Assembly (NCBI RefSeq): GCF_023380205.1
Contig: NZ_CP093361.1
Location: 682,001 to 746,000 of the forward strand
From: Nicoliella spurrieriana
GTDB taxonomy: Bacteria; Bacillota; Bacilli; Lactobacillales; Lactobacillaceae
Reading direction: 5' to 3'
DNA length: 64,000 bases
The notes beneath the pieces are model-generated. The model had not been told where the DNA came from and made no database searches. It was given only the letters and a program-made list of their open reading frames with translations. The position numbers were made by a program, and so were the translations under genes. Shown here one piece after another: positions 38,807 through 53,800 of this stretch; the first letter of the stretch is position 1; each line of letters starts with the position of its first letter.

Positions 38807-41800
38807 ATGCTTTATAATAAATTTGAATACGATAAAGTAAATGATCAAAAGGTGCTCCGCAAGGTGAAAAAGCAATGGGTAGTAGTCTCACTATCCATGT
38901 TAGCAATCCTTGGGGGGACAGCACTAGAGCAGTCTGGCCGCGCGAATGCGGAAACGGTTGACTCTAGTGCCAATGTGAGTCAAAAAGCAACAACGACTAG
39001 TGGTACATATGGTGAAAGCTCTGGTGCAGCAACGACCCAAAGTGCGACCTCAGCAAATGATAGTGCTACGAACACCACTGAATCCGTCCAATCGGGTTCC
39101 ACGCAGACTGATAGTTCGACTGCAAGTGCTACTAGTACTAATGGTTCAAATCCTAGTGCTAGTTCTACGGTTTCATCTAGCGCTGATACTAGTGCAGCGA
39201 CTAGTTCCACTAACACCAGTACTGGCTCCAGTGCGAGTTCGGATACCAGTGCGACTGTAAGTTCTTCCGCTAGTGCTAGCTCTTCTGCTGAAAGCAACGG
39301 GAGTTCATCTGCTACTGATAGTCAAAGCAGTAGTTCGACGACGGATAGTAGTAGTGCATCTGCAGATAGTAGCGCTGCTAGCGCTGCCGTTAGTGCTGGT
39401 TTTGCGGCTGCTTCATCAGCTGCGCAAGCCGGGACGACTGCGCCAAGTAGTGCGGACGCTAACTTCAATAAGGGCGTTTCAGAATACGCCTCTTCAGTTG
39501 CCGCTGCGTCTTCATCCGCATCCAATCACGATGGTAGTTCAGACTTAGATCAAACTGCCAAAAGTTTAGCTAATGGGCTCAGCTTGCGGGATGCTGATGG
39601 TAATGATGACGGCATCAACGGTAGTAATGGTAGTAGCGGAAGTGACGGCAGTAATGGTAGTAATGGCAGTAATTCCGCCGATAGTGCATCCAGTGCCGAA
39701 TACAGTTCGGCCTATTCACTAGCCTTTTCAGCTGCCTCAAACGGGTCTTCTTACTCTGCCAGTGGCAGTGTTGATTCAAACGTCGCCAGTGCGATTTCCG
39801 CAGCCCAAGTGGCTTATAGTGCTTATAGTTCAGCATTTAGTGCTGCTTTTATTGCTGCTTCCAATGCTGCATTAGCTGGTAAATCAGCTGTAACAAGCAG
39901 TGTTAGTGGTTATAATGATGGGCTGCAAGCTTACTACGCGGCTAATGCCGGGGCTGTATCGGCTTGGAATTCGTTGCATCCTGATGATTTGAAATCAGCT
40001 GATTCAGCAGCCTCCTTTAACGCTAGTAACGCCTATTACGTTGCTGGTTATAATGCCACGATCGATGGGTTTAATAAGTATAACGCATTAAATAGTAGTG
40101 CTGGAACCCAATCTGGCTCTGCAATTTATGGTGCTAACGGAATCGGACAAACTACTAGCGTGACTAGTGGTTCCGTTAACCGGAACACCAGTGCCCAGGT
40201 GGTTAATTCACCTAGTGATAGCTCTGAAGCTACTTCTGGCAACGATGTTCAACAGGGGACTGCCGGCAACTTGACCGGGACCGGAGTTAACACTGCTGCG
40301 CCAACCCAAAGTCTGGCTTATAACTACGCTGTTGACTACTTCTTAGGTCGGCAGGGAGCCTATGATGCTGAAACTGGTCGGTGGAACGGTGCTGATGGGA
40401 GCGGTGCTTATACCGTCTTGAATACCAAAGCCAACACCAATAATCCATACATTCAGGCCTATAACGGGGCTAATGATGCTATTAATAATGAGCAAAGTGG
40501 GAATAATTATTTCTCAGTTACGAATTTAACCGCTGCCCAGCAAAGTGCTAATTCCACTAATTACAATTACGGGTACAATGACGTTGCCAATAAGGTTAAC
40601 AACCAAAACATTGTTTTCGTAACTTATAATACCAGCAGTAAAAATATTTCTAGTTTCTTTACCCGTGGTTACATTAACGGGAACTCTGAAATGCGCTTTA
40701 CCTCTGATTTTAATGCGACCTCTGCTGATGTTACCGGGACAGCTTACGGTAGTAATATGAACATGATCGTTAACGGGCAAAACCACATTGTCGATATGCA
40801 AAAGTGGCACTATAACCCATATAACATTAATAGTTTAACGGTTGAAAATATGGCCAAGATGTATGCTTGGAATATTTATGGACCCGTTAACCTTTACAAT
40901 TCTACTTCTGGAAGCTTAACTTACCGGAACATTAACTTTGAAGGCTCTCAATTATTCTATGGATCGAGCTTGCCGAATGTATACATTGACGGTGGTGTTA
41001 GTGCGATTAGTGAGGGTCGCTATACCAGTCCATTCAATAAGAACTTTGGGACCCAAAATAATAACCAACAGAACATGCAAATCACTAATCTAGAGTTATT
41101 GCCAAATTCCTATTACTATGGTCAAACCGAAGATGGGAACGTAATTGAATTAGGTGGCAGCTTGAAACTTGATCAAGGGTCAACGATGACCCTTGCACCT
41201 GGTGGTAGTGGTGGTGAAAATGCTGGTAGTTTCAGCCGAAACGGCCAAACTGGGAATGAAGGGCTTGCCATCACCGGTGGGGGTGCCACGATTAACCAGG
41301 GTGCCACGTTGAACATTATTCCCCGTGATAACCAAGCCGATGCAATGGTTAACTCTGGTTACGTTAACATCAACGGGGGAACGATGAACGTTACCTACAA
41401 TAACGCCCCGTCTGATGGGGATCCAATCTGGATCAAGGGGTCCTTAAATGTCCAAAATGGTGGATCATTTAATGTCCACGGGGCCGGGGCTGGTTTCGCG
41501 GGCTTTGGTGGCAACATGGTCACGGTTACGAATGCCTCCATTAACGTTCAAAACCGTGGGAATATGTCAATCTATACTGATGGACAAACGACTAATAAGG
41601 GCTTAACCCTCTTAAAGAACTACAAAAGTCAAGTGACCATCAATAACCCCGGTACCAACGTTTTCTTGAGTAAGAATGGGATTAATAACGATGCTGGTGG
41701 TAAAGGGGTTGGGAACTTCTTTAACACTACGCCAATCAACGCCTATGCAGTGAAGGCCCAGGTTGATGATCAAACTGATGAAAAGCCACAGTATTTAGTT

Positions 41801-44800
41801 ACGATTAATGGGAGTAGCGGAAACGTGGTTCAGGTCTATGATCAAAATGGAAAGCAAGTTGCTGATCCAACCATCACAAACTTTGATAATGCCAATTCCC
41901 AATATTTAGCATTCCACGCCGTCCCAACGGTCTTCTTGAATGGTACTCCGGTACTATCACAGAATGCGAATGCTGCCTCTAACTATAACGTTAATGCGAA
42001 CCTACAATTAAACAATGTTAATAGCACCGATGGTTATGTTTACGTTCGGGTTCAAACCAATGGAACGGATGAAAAACCAGCAGCTGGGGATAATACTTCG
42101 AACACCACGACTGATAGTAATGGGATGTTAACAGACCCTGATCAACCGACTAGCACCGGTGGCGATAGTGATTATCGGAATGCCTATACGACTGCGATTC
42201 CCGTGTCTGCATTTACCAATAATGGGAATGGGACTTATTCATATAGCTATAGTCATTCAATTGATGCAATTAAGGCGCCCACTAAGCCCATTGATGTCAT
42301 CGTGACTGCTCAATACCAAGTTACTAACAGTAGTATTGAGATTAAGAACAATGGTAGTAATACCAATGTTATTAATCTTTCACATAATCCCGCGACTTCA
42401 CCGGTTACTAATAGTAACACTACCGTTAATGGTACGATTACCGACAACGCAATTGTAGTGAACCAAACGGGGAATTATAATACCGCCGCCCAAACAGCTA
42501 ACAGTAGCACTGCTTCATACGCTTCTTTGGCTGCTTCGGTGACTAGTGCTGCGACCTCTTATTCCAGTGTGGCCTCATCAGCCTCAGCTGTTGTTGATAG
42601 CTACAATTCGAATGCCCATTCGCTAGCTAAGGACTCCAACTTAGTTAGTGATGCTAGCTTATCATCAGCGTTTGCTTCAGCATCCAGTGCCATTAATTCA
42701 TACACTGCTGATGCTAAATCACAATCCTCGATTGCTAGTTCAGCGTCGTCAGCAGCTAGTTCAGCATTTGCTGCAGCCCTTGCTGCGTCTTCAGCAGCTA
42801 GTTCCGCTGCTGCTGTAACTGCTAGCGCAATCGTAGCTTTCAGTAGCGCTGCTAGTCTATCGACCCAACCTAGTGTTGCTTCTGCCCAGAACTCAATTAA
42901 TAGTAACGCATCTTCTGCATCCAGCATTGCATCAAGTGCTGCTTCGGCTGCATTGTCACTATCGGCAGCAGTGACTTCCATTAATGCTGATGGGCAAAAG
43001 GCTGCCTTACAGGCAATCAACGATCAGAGTGCGGCTGAAGTTCAAGCCCTTGTGTTAAATTCGGTTGCAACTAGTCTAGCCAACTCATTTGCTGGGAAGG
43101 CTGATTCTGAAAATAGCCAAATTAGCTCCAATGCAAGCGCAACTAATCAAGACGTTGCTTCCGTTGCCAGCATTGCTAGTCTCTATCCTTCTAATTCCGC
43201 AATTCAAAGTGACAAGGCTAGTGCTGATGCTGCATCTGCTATGATGTCATCAGCCTCTTCAGCTGGTTCAGCTGCTAATGCAGAAGCACTTAACAACAAG
43301 AGTCTTGCTGCTAGTGCAAGCGCTGCTGCTAGTTCCGCAGCTGCAACCGTCAGTGCTGCGAATGCTACCTTTAACAGCCAAGTTGCTGCAGCCCAAAATT
43401 TGGCTTCGAATGGATACAGTGCCAGTGCCCAATCAACGTTAACGAGTGCTTTGATTGCATATGCTGGTGCTAGTTCAGCGCGGGTGGTCCTCCAAAATGC
43501 GAATAAGGCAACGCTAAACGCTAACGTGGCCGCAAGTTCAGCTGAGTCCGTAGTGGCTGAAAACGTTAAGTCGGCTGGTCCTGCTGCAACTGCGCTTTCT
43601 AATGCCTCCAGTGCGGCTGCAAGTGCTAATTCAACTGCAACCAGCATTGCAAATAGTAATGGGGGCAGTGCCGTTACCGCTGCTAACGATGCATCTAAGG
43701 CAGCTTCTTCTGCTGCTACTGGAGCATCCAATGGAGCTTCAGATGCGGCAAACGCATCATCACGGGCTAACTCAGTGAGTGTGAACGCATCCGGGGCATC
43801 AGCAAATAACCAATTAGCAAGTTCAGCTAATAGCGCTGCTACTCAGGCATACACTCAAATCCAAGCGATTGTTTCCAATAATCCAAATAATTCACAATTA
43901 ACTTCTGCTGCTAGCGCTGCTAGTTCTGCAACTAGTGTTGCCACTTCCGCTGCTAATGCTGCTTCTGATGCTAATAGTGCTGCTCAAGCGGCTAAGCAAA
44001 GTGCTGATACTGCTAACGCGAAGGCATCATCTGCAAATACCGCTGCCAGTCAAGCAGCCACCGCAGCTTCTTCTGCCTCCGTGGTTGCTAGTGAAGCCGC
44101 TGCCAAGGGCGATCAATCGGCTGCATCCATTGCTGCAAGCAGTGCGATTGCTGCTGCTAGTCAGGCCAGTGCTGCTGCTAGTGATGCTGCATCTGCTAAT
44201 GATGATGCTTCAACTGCATCAAACGCTGCAGCTAATGCTTCTAGCGTTGCCTCCAGTGCAGCCTCTGCAGCCGCGAGTGCTAATGTCATTGTCCAATCTG
44301 CTAATTCCGTTGCCAATAGTATTGCCGGTGGCGCATCGAGTGCTGCCAATGCCGCAGCCAGTTATGCTAATCAAGCCTCTGTGAGTGCTAGTCAAGCAAG
44401 TGATTCTGCCACTAACAGTAATGATGGGGCGAATAGTGCATCGAGCGCTGCTGGTAGTTACGCCAGCGCAGCGGATGCTACTTCCAGTGAAGCTGGTTCA
44501 TCCAGCAGTGCGGTTACTGCTGCACAAAGTGCCATCAATAGTTTAATTAGTTCTAACCCAAGCAGTACGAGTGCTTTCAGTGCTGCTAGTGCCACTATTT
44601 CCAGCGCTTCAGCTGCGACTTCATCGGCTACAGGTAATTTAAACAGTGCATCTACCAGTGCAAGTTCCGCAAGTTCCGCTGCTGGTTCGTACGCAGCTAG
44701 TGCTAGTTATTATGCCAACCAGGCTAGTATTCAGGCTGCTATCGCTAGTTCTTATGCTAGTGCCGCAGCATTTGCTGCAAAGAATGAGAATACTGAATCA

Positions 44801-47800
44801 GCTACCAGTGCTGCTGCGTCAGCTTCCATCGCTGCTTCGAATGCCGCATCATACAATACTTCTGCTGCCGCTGCACGTGATTCTGCCGCTAGTGAGGCTT
44901 CCAAGGCTTCCGCAGCTAATTCCGTAGCATCGAGTGCTTCAGCGGTAATTTCAAACGCCGCTCACGATGCTTCTAGCGCTGCAGCATCAGCTGCTCAAGC
45001 GGCCGGTGAAAATGCTGCGAGCGATGCTGATAATAACGCTAGTTCGGCTGCCAGTGCCGCTGCCTTAGCTAAGAGTGCCGCTTCGAATGCGTTTAGTGGG
45101 GCGGATAGTGCCGCCGCTGATGCAGGGAAGTACTCCAGTGCTGCTAGCTCTGCATCCAATCAGGCTGCCCAATCAATGGGGTCAGTCACCTCCGCACAAA
45201 CTGCAATTAGTAGTATGGCTAGTGATAATCCGAATGATCCAACCGTAAAGAGTGCTGCTGGCACGATTGCCAGTGCTAGCGCTGCCGCTAGTTCCGCTGC
45301 CAGTGATGCTACTAGTGCTAATAGTGCTGCTAATTCAGCTAGCGTTGCTGCCAGTGATGCTGCTTCTCAAGCGCATTCAGCTGCTTCTTCAGCAGATAGT
45401 GCTGCTGCGTCAGCTTCTAATTTTGCTAGCCTTGCTCACTCCGCTGCTTCCGCTGGGGATGTTAGTTTAGCCAATTCTTATGCTAATGATGCTTCCAGCG
45501 CTAATGACAATGCCCAGTCTGCTAAGGCATCTGCAGAATCGGCAAGTAACTCCGCTAATTCACAGGTAGCAGCAGCTTCTAGTGCTGCTGCTAAGGCTGC
45601 CAGTGCCTCAAATGCTATGCAAAGCATTGCTAGTGAAGCCGCTGCCGCTGAACAAGCTGCTGCTAAGGCGGTCGCTGGTCAAAATACGAACAAGCAGGCT
45701 AGTGCATACGCTTCCACTGCCGATAGCGCTTCCGTTGTCGCATCCACTGCTGCAACTGGTTCTGCCCAGGGGGCATCCGATGCATCGAACACAGCTTCAC
45801 ACGCTAATTCGGTCAGCGTAACGGCTTCTGACGTTGCGTCAAGCAACGTTGCTGCTTCCACAGCTGCCAGTTCTGCGAACTCATACGCTAGTGCTGTGAA
45901 CTCGATTGCATCTGCGAACCTAACTAACCCGACGATTTCCAGTGCTAATTCCACCGTTAACGCTGCTGCTTCAGCTGCTAACTCGGCATCCAGTGATGCG
46001 GCAAGTGCCAACTCCGCTGCGCAATCTGCCAAGAGTCGTGCTGACAGTGATAACGCCAAGGCTGCTTCAGCGAACGCTGCTGCAAGTGCTGCTGCGAGTG
46101 CTGCGCATTCGGCTTCTGCCGTTGCGAGCCAAGCGGTTGCCAACGGGAACACTTCCGTTGCTGCATCTGCATTATCAGCGGCTGCTGAAGCTGCTGCTAG
46201 TGCTACGAGTGCTGCTAGCGATGCATCCAATGCTAATGCTGATGCCGCCTCTGCTGCTAGTGATGTGGATCGTGCCTCTACGGTTGCTTCCAACGCTGCT
46301 AATGTGGCTTCCAATGCTAATTCCGTTGCCGCCTCTGCTGCTGCTGATGCTAATAAGCAACTAGATAGCGGCTACGCAGCGGCTGCATCCGATGCTGCTG
46401 CTAAAGCGAAAGCCGATAGTGTGGCTGCTTCAGGCGCCAATGGTTCTGCTGCGCTGAACGGAAACGATGCTGCATTGAAGTCCAGCCAGGCTAGCGTTTC
46501 AGCCATTCAAGCTGGGGATGCTACCAGTTCAGTCAATTCCGCTGCTTCCACGGTTAGTGCGCTCAACAGCCTGAATAGCGCCAACCCAGCGGTTGCCTCC
46601 GCTAGTTCGGTCGTGGCTTCCGCTAGCTCCGTTGCTAATTCAGCTTCAGCAGATGCTACGCTTGCATCCTCCGCTGCGAATAGTGCTAAGGCTGCGGCTG
46701 ATTCCGCAACCGCTAGTGCCGTTGCGGCTTCGACTGCTGCCTCAGATGCTGCAGTGAAGGCCAGTTCATACGCTGCCGATGCGCAATCTGCGCATGGGCC
46801 TGCTGCATCCAGTCTTGCTAGTCAAGCCGCCTCTGCTGCTGGCGATGCTGATAGTGCATTAGCCAGTGCTAATTCAGCATCCAATGCCGCCAACTCCGCT
46901 GCTCAACAGGCGACGAGCGCCGCATTGCGGGCTGCTTCAGATCAAGCATTGGCTACCAGTGCTGCTAATGACGCCGCCAGTGCCGCTAATAATGCATCCA
47001 GCGTGATTGCTGCCGGGATTTCCAGTGCAAATAGTTCCGTTAGTTCGGCTGGTAGTGATGTTGCATCCGCAGTTACGACCGGGACCAGTGCAGTTAGTGG
47101 GGCTACTTCCGCTAGTTCCGCTACTAGTCAAGCCTCGGCCTCTGCTAATTCATCGAATTCATTAGCTAGTTCGGCTGCCAATAACGCGAACCTGGATGCT
47201 CAAGATGCCGCCGCCATCGCTTCTGCTAACCCAAGCAATGCTTCAATTGCTTCCGCTGCGAGCCAGGCTGCCTCCGCTGCCGGGACCGCTAGTTTTGCTG
47301 CTTCGTTGACTAGTTCTGCTTCCCAAACGGCTTCGAGTGCCTCCAGCGTTGCTAGTTCGGCTGCCAACGTTGCCACTAGTGCTAACAACGATGTAAGTGC
47401 TGCTAACAGTGACTATGCATCGGCTGCTTCCGTTGCCGCTGCGGCCGCTAAGACCAGTAACAGCGCCTTAGCATCGAGTGCTGCCAGTGCTGCGGCCTCC
47501 GCTGCTGCTCGCGCGAAGTCGGGTGCGGTACTAGCTAGTTCCGCCACTGCGATTGCATCATCAGCCGCTATTGATGGCACGAGTGCTGCTGCTAAGGCTG
47601 CCAGTGCCGCTGCGGTTGCTAGCTCCGCTAACTCGGTTGCTAACGCTGCCGATAGTGCTGCTAATTCAATGAACAGTGCCAAGCCTGCTAACTCCGCATC
47701 TGCTGCCAGTGCCGGGAACAGTACGGCTACTTCTGCGGTTGCTGCCACCAGTTCTGCTGCAGGCGTGACTGGACCAGCCGCTAGTGCTACCAGTACGGAC

Positions 47801-50800
47801 GCTTCCAATGCCGATAGCTACGCCAAGGTTGCTTCAGATGCAAATGCCGGTGCCGGGAGTTCCGCTAGCCTTGCTAATAGTGATACCAGTGCCGTTAACA
47901 GCTATGCAAGCCAGTTCCCAACCAACAGCCTCATCAGTAGTGCCGCTGTGGTTGCTAGTTCCGCTAATTCAGTGGTCAACTCCGCTAGTTCGGACGCTGC
48001 CAGTGCCAACAGTGTGGCTGAGAATGCTAAATCGACTGCCGATTCTGCCTCTAATGATGCTAGTCACCAAAACTCAGTTGCCAAATCCGCAGCTAGTGCT
48101 GCTTCCGCTGCTTCCTTAAACGCTGCTGCTGCATATGCTGCTGGTAGTACGACTGCAGGGGACCGGTATGCTCGTCAAGCTAGTCAAGCTGCTACCGATG
48201 CTAGTTCCGCTGCTACCCAGGCCCAAAGTGACTCATCCGCCGCTAGTTCAGCTGTCGTCGCTGCTTCGAGTGCTGCTGCGACTGCCACTTCAGCTTCTAG
48301 CGTCGCTGCCAGTGCTGCTAAGGTGGTTACCGGTGCGTTTGACGACGCCTCATCTGCAGCTTCAGCTGCCGACGGTTACGCAAGCGGTGCCGATAGTGAC
48401 GCCAAGAAGGCTAGCAGCGCTGCTTCAGTGGCTGCTTCTAACGCCGCTGCCACTAGTACCGATCAATCAGGAGTTACCAGTGCTTCTTCAGTCGTTAGCT
48501 CCGCTACGAGCACTGCGACTAGCGTTGCTAGTGCGACGACTTCCGCCAGTGCCGCCATTTCCGCTGCTAGCTCAATTGCTGCCGCCGGTGGGCACTCAGA
48601 TGATCCACAAATTTCAAGCGATGCAAGTACGGCTAGTTCGGCTGCCAGTGTTGCGAGCGCCGCTAATTCGACCGTAAGTAGTGCTGCTTCGGACTTCAAT
48701 TCCGCCAGTGTTGATGCTAGTTCAGCAATTGCCAGTGCCAGTGCAGCCAGTTCAGCTGCCAACGATGCCGCTAGTGCTGCCCGTTCAGCTGCGAACGTCG
48801 CATCTAGTGCCGCTGCTGCTGGTGATAATGCTGCCGCTAGTTCCGCTAGTGCCGTTGCGTCCCAACAAGCTGCTTCCGCAATCGCTGCATCGACCGCTGC
48901 TGCATCCGCACGGACCAGTGCTGATAGCGCCTCGACTGCTGCAGCTAAGGCTGCTAGTGCGGCCGCTGCTGCTGCGAACGTTGCTAGCTCCGCCAATGCA
49001 GTGCAAAGTTCCGCTGCCAATGATGCCCAATCGAGAGCTGCTAGTTTGAACCCAACCGATTCGACTGCCAATTCGATGCGGGCAAGTAATGCTGCGAGTG
49101 CCGCAGCCTCCAATGCTGCTGCGACTGACAGTTATGCCAAGGTTGCTTCCGATGCCAATGCTGACACCCAACCAACCGCTAGTTCTGCTGGTTCATCGGC
49201 CAGTGTTGCTAGTTCTGCTACCGCTGTCGTTAACTCGTTCGCTAAGCAATACCCAAGTAATGCTACCATTGCTGCCGTTAACACCGCTGCAAACAACGCC
49301 AACAGTGCCGCTAGTTCTGCTGGGACCGATGCTTCGATCGCTGCGAGTCAGGCGAGTGCTGCTAATTCATCCGCTCAGGCTGCTAAGGTCGTAGCGGATA
49401 GTGCTGCCAGCGTTGCCAGTTCCGCTAATTCCGTTGCCGCCAGTGCTGCCAGTGCGAGTCCATTTGACTCTGCTGCTGCATCGCAGGCCGCTGCTGATGC
49501 TGAATCCGCAAATGCGGTCGCATCCAGCGCCCAAACGAATGCTTCATCGGCCGCCAGTGCTGCCCAATCCGCATCCAACCGGGCTGCAATTGATTCCTCG
49601 TTAGCTAGTTCCGCTGCTCAAGCAGCCAGTGGTGCTGCATCGACTGCCACTTCCGTTGGCAATGCGCTTGCAAGTGCTAATTCAGTGGCTAGTTCTGCGA
49701 ACCCAGCTGCTTCCAGTGCTGCGAGTGACGCCACTAGCTACGCCAGTGGTCAACCTAACGGGCCAAGCGATGCTGATAATGCTGCTTCCCACGCCGCTTC
49801 GGTCAGTGTAGTGGCTTCCAGCGTTGCCAGTGCCTACAACAGTGCTAGTTCCATGGCTGCATCCGCTAACGATGCTGACGATAGTGCTCAATCAGTTGCG
49901 AGTGCTAACCCTGGCAACTCAGCACTTCAATCCGCAGTTTCAATTGCAAATAGTTATGCACAAAATGCATCGGCCGCTAAGTCAGCAGCTGCGATTGCTA
50001 ACTCCGCCGTGCAATCCGCTAAGAGTCAAGCAGACGTTGCTTCATCGACGGCTGCGAGTGCTAATTCCGCTGCTAATTCTGCTGCTCAGGCTGCTAGCCT
50101 AGCTAGTGATGCCACTTCCAGGGCTGTCGCAAATGGTGATCAAAACGCCGCTGCCAGTCAAGCCGTAGTGGCCAGTCAACAAGCATCGATTGCCGCTAGT
50201 GAAGCTGCAGTGGCTAAGGCTGCCAACACCGATGGCTCAAATGCCGCCAGCGTTGCTAGTTCTGCTGCCGCTAATTACAATTCCGCAAGCAGTGCATTAA
50301 GTTCTGCTGCTGGTTCGCTTGCCGAGGCTTTGAACAGCTTTAATTCCGCTGCCAATAGTGGCTATGCTTCCGCTGCTGATGCTGCTGCCGCACGGGCTGC
50401 TCAAGACCATAGTGATGCTTCCAGTGCCAACAGTGCTGCCGCAATTAATGGCAATGACGCTGCGCAAAGATCAACGCAAGCTAGCGTTTCATCCAGTCAA
50501 GCTAGTTCTGAGACCGGGGCTGTTAACTCAGCATCTGCTGCAGTATCCGCATTGAATCAACAAAATAGTGCCAACCCAGTCGTAGCTTCCGCTAGTTCGG
50601 TGGTTGCTTCTGCTAGCTCGGTTGCCAACTCCGCATCTGCAGATGCCACGATTGCATCCGCATCCGCATCCAGCGCAAAGGCTGCTGCTGACGCAGCCAC
50701 TGCCAGTGCTGTCGCTGCTAGTTCCGCTGCTTCCAGCGCTGCTGCTAAGGCATCCAGTGCTGCGAGCGCAGCCAAGGGCGCCCAAGGCCCATCCGCTGCT

Positions 50801-53800
50801 AGCCTTACGAGCCAAGCCATTGCTGCTGCAAACGATGCCGATGTGGCAGCATCGAACGCTTCTACTGCTTCCAATGCTGCTAATGCTGCCACCCAAAGTG
50901 CTGCGAGTGCTGCATTACGGGCCGCTTCTGATCAAGCATTGGCTTCCAATGCTGCCCGGGATGCTAAGAACGCTGCTAACGACGCTTCCAATGCAATTGC
51001 TGCTGGGATTTCCAGTGCCAATAGTGTGGTTAGTTCAGCTGGTTCTGATGTCTCATCCGCTAGTGCGGCCGGATCGAGTGCTGCGGTTGCCACTAGTTCT
51101 GCTAGTGATGCCACTAGTCAAGCATCTGCTCAAACGAATCTCGACAGTGCCAGTGCTAGTTCCGCTGCTAATAGCGCGAACTTAGACGCCCAGGATGCTG
51201 CTGCCATTGCAGCTGCTAACCCTGGCAATGCTTCGCTCGCCGCTGCTGCCGCTAAGGCATCCAGTGCTGCAAGCGTCGCTAGTTCTGCAAACACAGTTGC
51301 TAGTTCCGCTTCCCAGACCGCATCCAGCGCTGCAATTGTTGCTAGTTCTGCGAACGTGGTCGCATCGAGTGCCAATAATGACATTAGTGCTGCAAACAAC
51401 GACTATGCATCCGCATCCGCCGTTGAAGCTTCCGCTGCCAAGACCAGCAATAGTGCCTTAGCATCGAGTGCCGCATCTGCTGCTGCATCTGCCGCTGCCC
51501 GTGCGAAATCCGGTGCAGCCATTGCGAGCCAAGCTGCTGCGACGGCTTCAGCTGCTGCCGTTGACGGCTCCAATGCCGTTACCGCTGGTGATAGCGCCGC
51601 TGCCGTTGCTAATTCAGCCGCCAGTGATGCTTTCGCTGCGGATAGTGCCGCTAATGCAATGAACACTGCTAAGCCATTAGATCCCGCTGCTTCTGCTAGT
51701 GCCGGGAACAGTGTGGCCGCTAGTGCCGTTAGTGTTACCAGCTTTGCCACCAGCGTTGCCGATCCAATCTCAGACATTGCCAGCACCGATGCATCAGCTG
51801 CAGATAGCTATGCGAAGGTCGCATCCGCTGCCAATACCGGGACCGGTAGTGATGCTAGTCTCGCTACTAGCGCCACCAGCGCCGTTAACAGCTATGCAAG
51901 TCAATTCCCAACCAACACGCTCATCAGTAGTGCTGCTGCGGTCGCTAATTCCGCCAATGCAGTGGTCAACTCCGCTAGTTCAGACGCTGCAAGTGCCAAC
52001 AGCGTAGCTGCCAATGCTAAGTCGGTTGCCGATGCTGCATCTAATGATGCTAGCCAACAAGCTTCCGTTGCTGATTCTGCTAACACCGCTGCGATTGCAG
52101 CATCGAGTGCTGCTTCATCCGCATACGCTGCCGGGAGTACTGCTGCCGGTGATCGGTATGCTCGTCAAGCCAGCCTTGCTGCTAACGATGCTAGTTCCGC
52201 CACGAGTGCTGCTAAGAACGACTCCACAGCTGCTAGTTCAGCCGTTGTCGCTGCCTCCAATGCTGCCTCGACTGCCGTTTCCGCTTCTAGCGTAGCTGCC
52301 AGTGCCGCTGCGAACGTGGTCAGTGCGTTTAGTACTGCCTCGAATGCCGCCCAAGCTGCTGGTGGTTATGCCGGTGGTGCCGATAGTGATGCTAAGAAGG
52401 CCAGCAGCGCCGCTTCGGTTGCCAACTCTAACGTGGCTGCCGCTAGTTCGGACCAAACCAGCGTTGCCAGTGCTTCTTCAGTCGTTGAATCTGCCCAAAG
52501 CGCTGCTACCAGCGTTGCTAGTGCAACGACGTCCGCTAGTGCTGCCATCGCTGCCGCTAGTTCAATTGCTACCGCCGGTGGGCACTCAGCTGACCCACAG
52601 ATTGCTTCCGATGCAAGCACGGCTAGTGCTGCTGCCAGCGTTGCTAGCGCTGCGAACGCGGTCGTAAGTAGTGCTGCTTCAGACTTTACCTCCGCCAGTG
52701 CTGCTGCTAGTTCCGCAATTGCCAGTGCCAACGTAGCTAGCGCATCCGCAAACGATGCCGCTAGTGCTGCTCGTTCCGCTGCTAACGTCGCATCGAGCGC
52801 CGCTGCTGCTGGGGATAACGTAACTGCTGCTTCTGCTAGCTCGGTTGCCCCTCAACAAGCTGCATCCGCAATCGCAGCCTCCAATGCTGCCTCCGCTGCC
52901 CGAACCAGTGCCGATAGTGAGACTGCTGCTGCAGCTAAGGCTGCTAGTGAGGCCGCCTCCGCTGCCGCCGTTGCTAGCTCCGCGAACGCGGTCCAAAGTT
53001 CGGCTGCAAACGATGCTCAATCCAGAGCCGCTAGTTTGAACCCCGCTGATCCGACTGCGAACTCAGCGCGGGCAAGTAATGCCGCTGCTGCAACGCTATC
53101 AAATGCGTCAGCAACCGGTAGTTACGCTTCAATTGCCTCCGTTGCTAACGATGGGGCCCAAACGACCGCCCCACAAGCTGGTCAATCCAGCAGTCAAGCT
53201 AGTTCCGCAACTTCCGTTGTAAACTCGCTTGCTTCCCAATACCCAAGCAATGCCGCTATTTCCGCCGCTAACAACGCCGCCAATGCTGCTAACAGTGCCG
53301 CTAGTTCTGCTGCCAGTGACGCCGTGACCGCTGCCAACCAGGCAAGTGCTGCTAAGTCCTCCGCGGTGGCCGCTTCTCAATCCGCTGCGGTTGCAGTGGT
53401 AATTGCCAATAACGCTAGTTCGACTGCTGCATCCCTCGCCAGCGCACAACCATTTGACTCCGCTGCATCGCTGGCACTCTCCAGTGCTGCGAGCGCTGCT
53501 GATTCCGCCAATGCATCCGCTGCCGTTGCCCAAAGCACCGCTTCCACGGCTGCTAGTGCTGCGCAATCCGCATCCAACCGGGCTGCGACCGATTCGTCAT
53601 TGGCTAGTTCCGCTGCCCAGGCTGCCCAGGCCGCGCAAGCTGCCGCACTGAACACGACGCAGGCATTATCGACTGCCGCTAGTGCTGCCGCTGCCGCTCC
53701 TGGAGCCGGGAAGTACGTTTCCGCTGCATCATCTGCCGCTAGCTCGGCTACGAGTGCCGCTAGTTCGGCTGGTTCCAATGCCGGCAACGCCGTAGCGAGT